Translations under genes and position numbers: made by a program
Shown here: positions 62,903 through 64,000 of the stretch, piece by piece
Layout of the letters: each line of letters starts with the position of its first letter
Numbering within the stretch: the first letter of the stretch is position 1
Assembly: GCA_023935145.1 (NCBI GenBank)
Contig: CM043697.1
Coordinates: 47,902,001 to 47,966,000 of the forward strand
From: Bretschneidera sinensis
Lineage: Eukaryota > Streptophyta > Magnoliopsida > Brassicales > Akaniaceae
DNA: 64,000 nt
Direction: 5' to 3'
Notes under the pieces: model-generated
Told to the model about the DNA's origin: nothing
Seen by the model: the letters and a program-made list of their open reading frames with translations, nothing else
The model's database searches: none

Positions 62903-64000
62903 TGTCACATCAATGGAGAATTAAATCTCTCTACTTGGAGGCAACCTAGACAACTCAACAGGAATTACATTAGAATAATCTTTCACCACTAAGATTTATT
63001 CTGACTTCCTATTTTTCTTTCTAGAATCCATTATGTATGCTAAATACTCCTCACAACCCTTCTTCAACCATTTCTTAGTGGTCAAAGCAAAATAAGATAG
63101 TTCGGAAGTATCTTATGTTCTCCCTGAAAGTTTAACTCTTCATGTTCATATCTTGAACACTATCATCCTTCTAGAACAATCAACCCAAGCGTAATACGTC
63201 GACAACCAATTCATTCTCAAAATTAAATGAAATTATATCATATTCAAAGATAATAAATTAGCTTCTGATTCTTTATCACTGATATGAATCACACAACCCT
63301 TGTAAACATTTATGATTATTAATCTATCTTTAGTGGAAACTTCAACAAAAAATTTTGCATCAAAGGATTAATATATACTTCAATAGACTTCATATGAATA
63401 CTAGATGCAAAAGAATAGGTTGCATCAAGATAACCCAACATTGCTATATCCACAAAACACCTCAAATTAGAGAAATTATGGTATAAATGTTTTATCAGAT
63501 TACATCTATAATAAACTTCTGTCTCTTAATCATATATTAAATTACCACTTCCTCTTGGTGGCATACTTACTTCCTCTGCCATAACTACTAGTTCTCATAA
63601 TCTGTCTCCCAAGTCTAACGGTCCCACCGATAGTATTCTGAGCTATAGAAGTAACAGATCATGCTTGCCTCTGACTTTGTACTTCGGTTTCCTGTGACAA
63701 GGAACACTTCCTCTGAGTGGTCTCCTACTCTGCACACTCATACTGGTACCACCTCTGGGTTTTTCAAATCTAGGCCTCTTCCGTCGATTCCTCCAACCTC
63801 TAATTACAATCACATCCTTCTCAATCTAAAGTATTATATCCACCAATCTGACATAATTCATATGCCTTAAGTAAGATAGTTTTGATCAAATCTTAAAACA
63901 TAGTTCATATTTGAACCTCTTACACTTCTTCTCTTTTAGGTCTACTATTTCCGGTACAACCATTGACAAGACCATAAATTTGCTATCATACTGAGCCACA
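62903..64000 (-). pseudogene. Chromovirus G: gag end, protease and start of RT (minus strand)
   Basis: Read from 64000 downward: a basic gag tail (WRNRRKRPRFEKP-like, 63820-63740), a weak nucleocapsid-like stretch, a protease C-terminal part with NWLSTYYAWVDCSRRMIVFK (family GMDWLSxxxAxIDCxxKxV, about 63215-63155), then KKWLKKGCEEYLAYIMDSRK and LSRLPPSREI of the RT start (about 63080-62930). The same segment in F reads RWLKKGCEGYLGYIVDSRKE. Many stops. It ends at about 62903 against the F LTR. Confidence 0.72.

Overview
The window is plant nuclear DNA, most likely from a eudicot, made almost entirely of transposable elements stacked inside one another. No intact single-copy host gene was found. 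The evidence is plant Athila-type Ty3/gypsy elements with a tRNA-Asp primer site, Ty1/copia elements with an initiator-tRNA-Met primer site, chromovirus pieces, a CACTA terminus and a hAT element. I cannot name the species.

Left nest (1-26.2 kb). The outermost host is copia P on the minus strand (13576-16366 and 25645-about 26190). Its gag is split by a structurally complete Athila C (16367-25644, minus, TSD TCTTG). Its RT is split by Athila X, of which only a half LTR is in view (12864-13575, minus). Athila A (plus, 2698-12863) lies inside the X LTR. A minus-strand Athila, AT1 (1-2697), lies inside the 5' LTR of A and runs off the left edge. AT1 has an uninterrupted gag frame and is probably the youngest insertion. 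The others carry nonsense codons, frameshifts and small deletions.

Centre (26.2-47.5 kb). A solo chromovirus LTR S (26311-27690, TSD TGCAT) sits between P and the oppositely oriented copia Q (27691-28984 and 44232-47477, plus). Q is split by Athila E (28985-44231, minus, TSD ATGGC), which belongs to the same subfamily as A but has lost its PBS and gag start by deletion. E is split in gag by copia R (35980-42234, minus, TSD GAACT), which has both LTRs, a PBS and all pol domains in degraded form.

Right part (47.5-64 kb). In order: an Athila-type LTR fragment Z with a 186-bp tandem duplication, a faint chromovirus LTR remnant, a CACTA terminus, a very old copia relic, and about 4 kb of AT-rich DNA without recognisable genes. 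Next comes a 1926-bp hAT element (55599-57524, perfect 8-bp TSD) carrying a spliceable-looking exon of the cytosolic ribosomal protein eS1 (RPS3a). The window ends with a degraded plus-strand chromovirus F (58421-about 62902) joined to a minus-strand chromovirus fragment G.

The elements form no host pathway. Within each retroelement the parts would have worked together as usual: LTR promoter, PBS priming, Gag particle, and protease, RT, RNase H and integrase. The most interesting signals are the captured eS1 exon, a 14-nt CpG-rich near-palindrome arrayed in several LTRs, a repeated GC-box-plus-TATA layout in LTRs of unrelated families, a hairpin minisatellite in a chromovirus LTR, and a promoter-like block with a small ORF found in Athila A but not in its sibling E.
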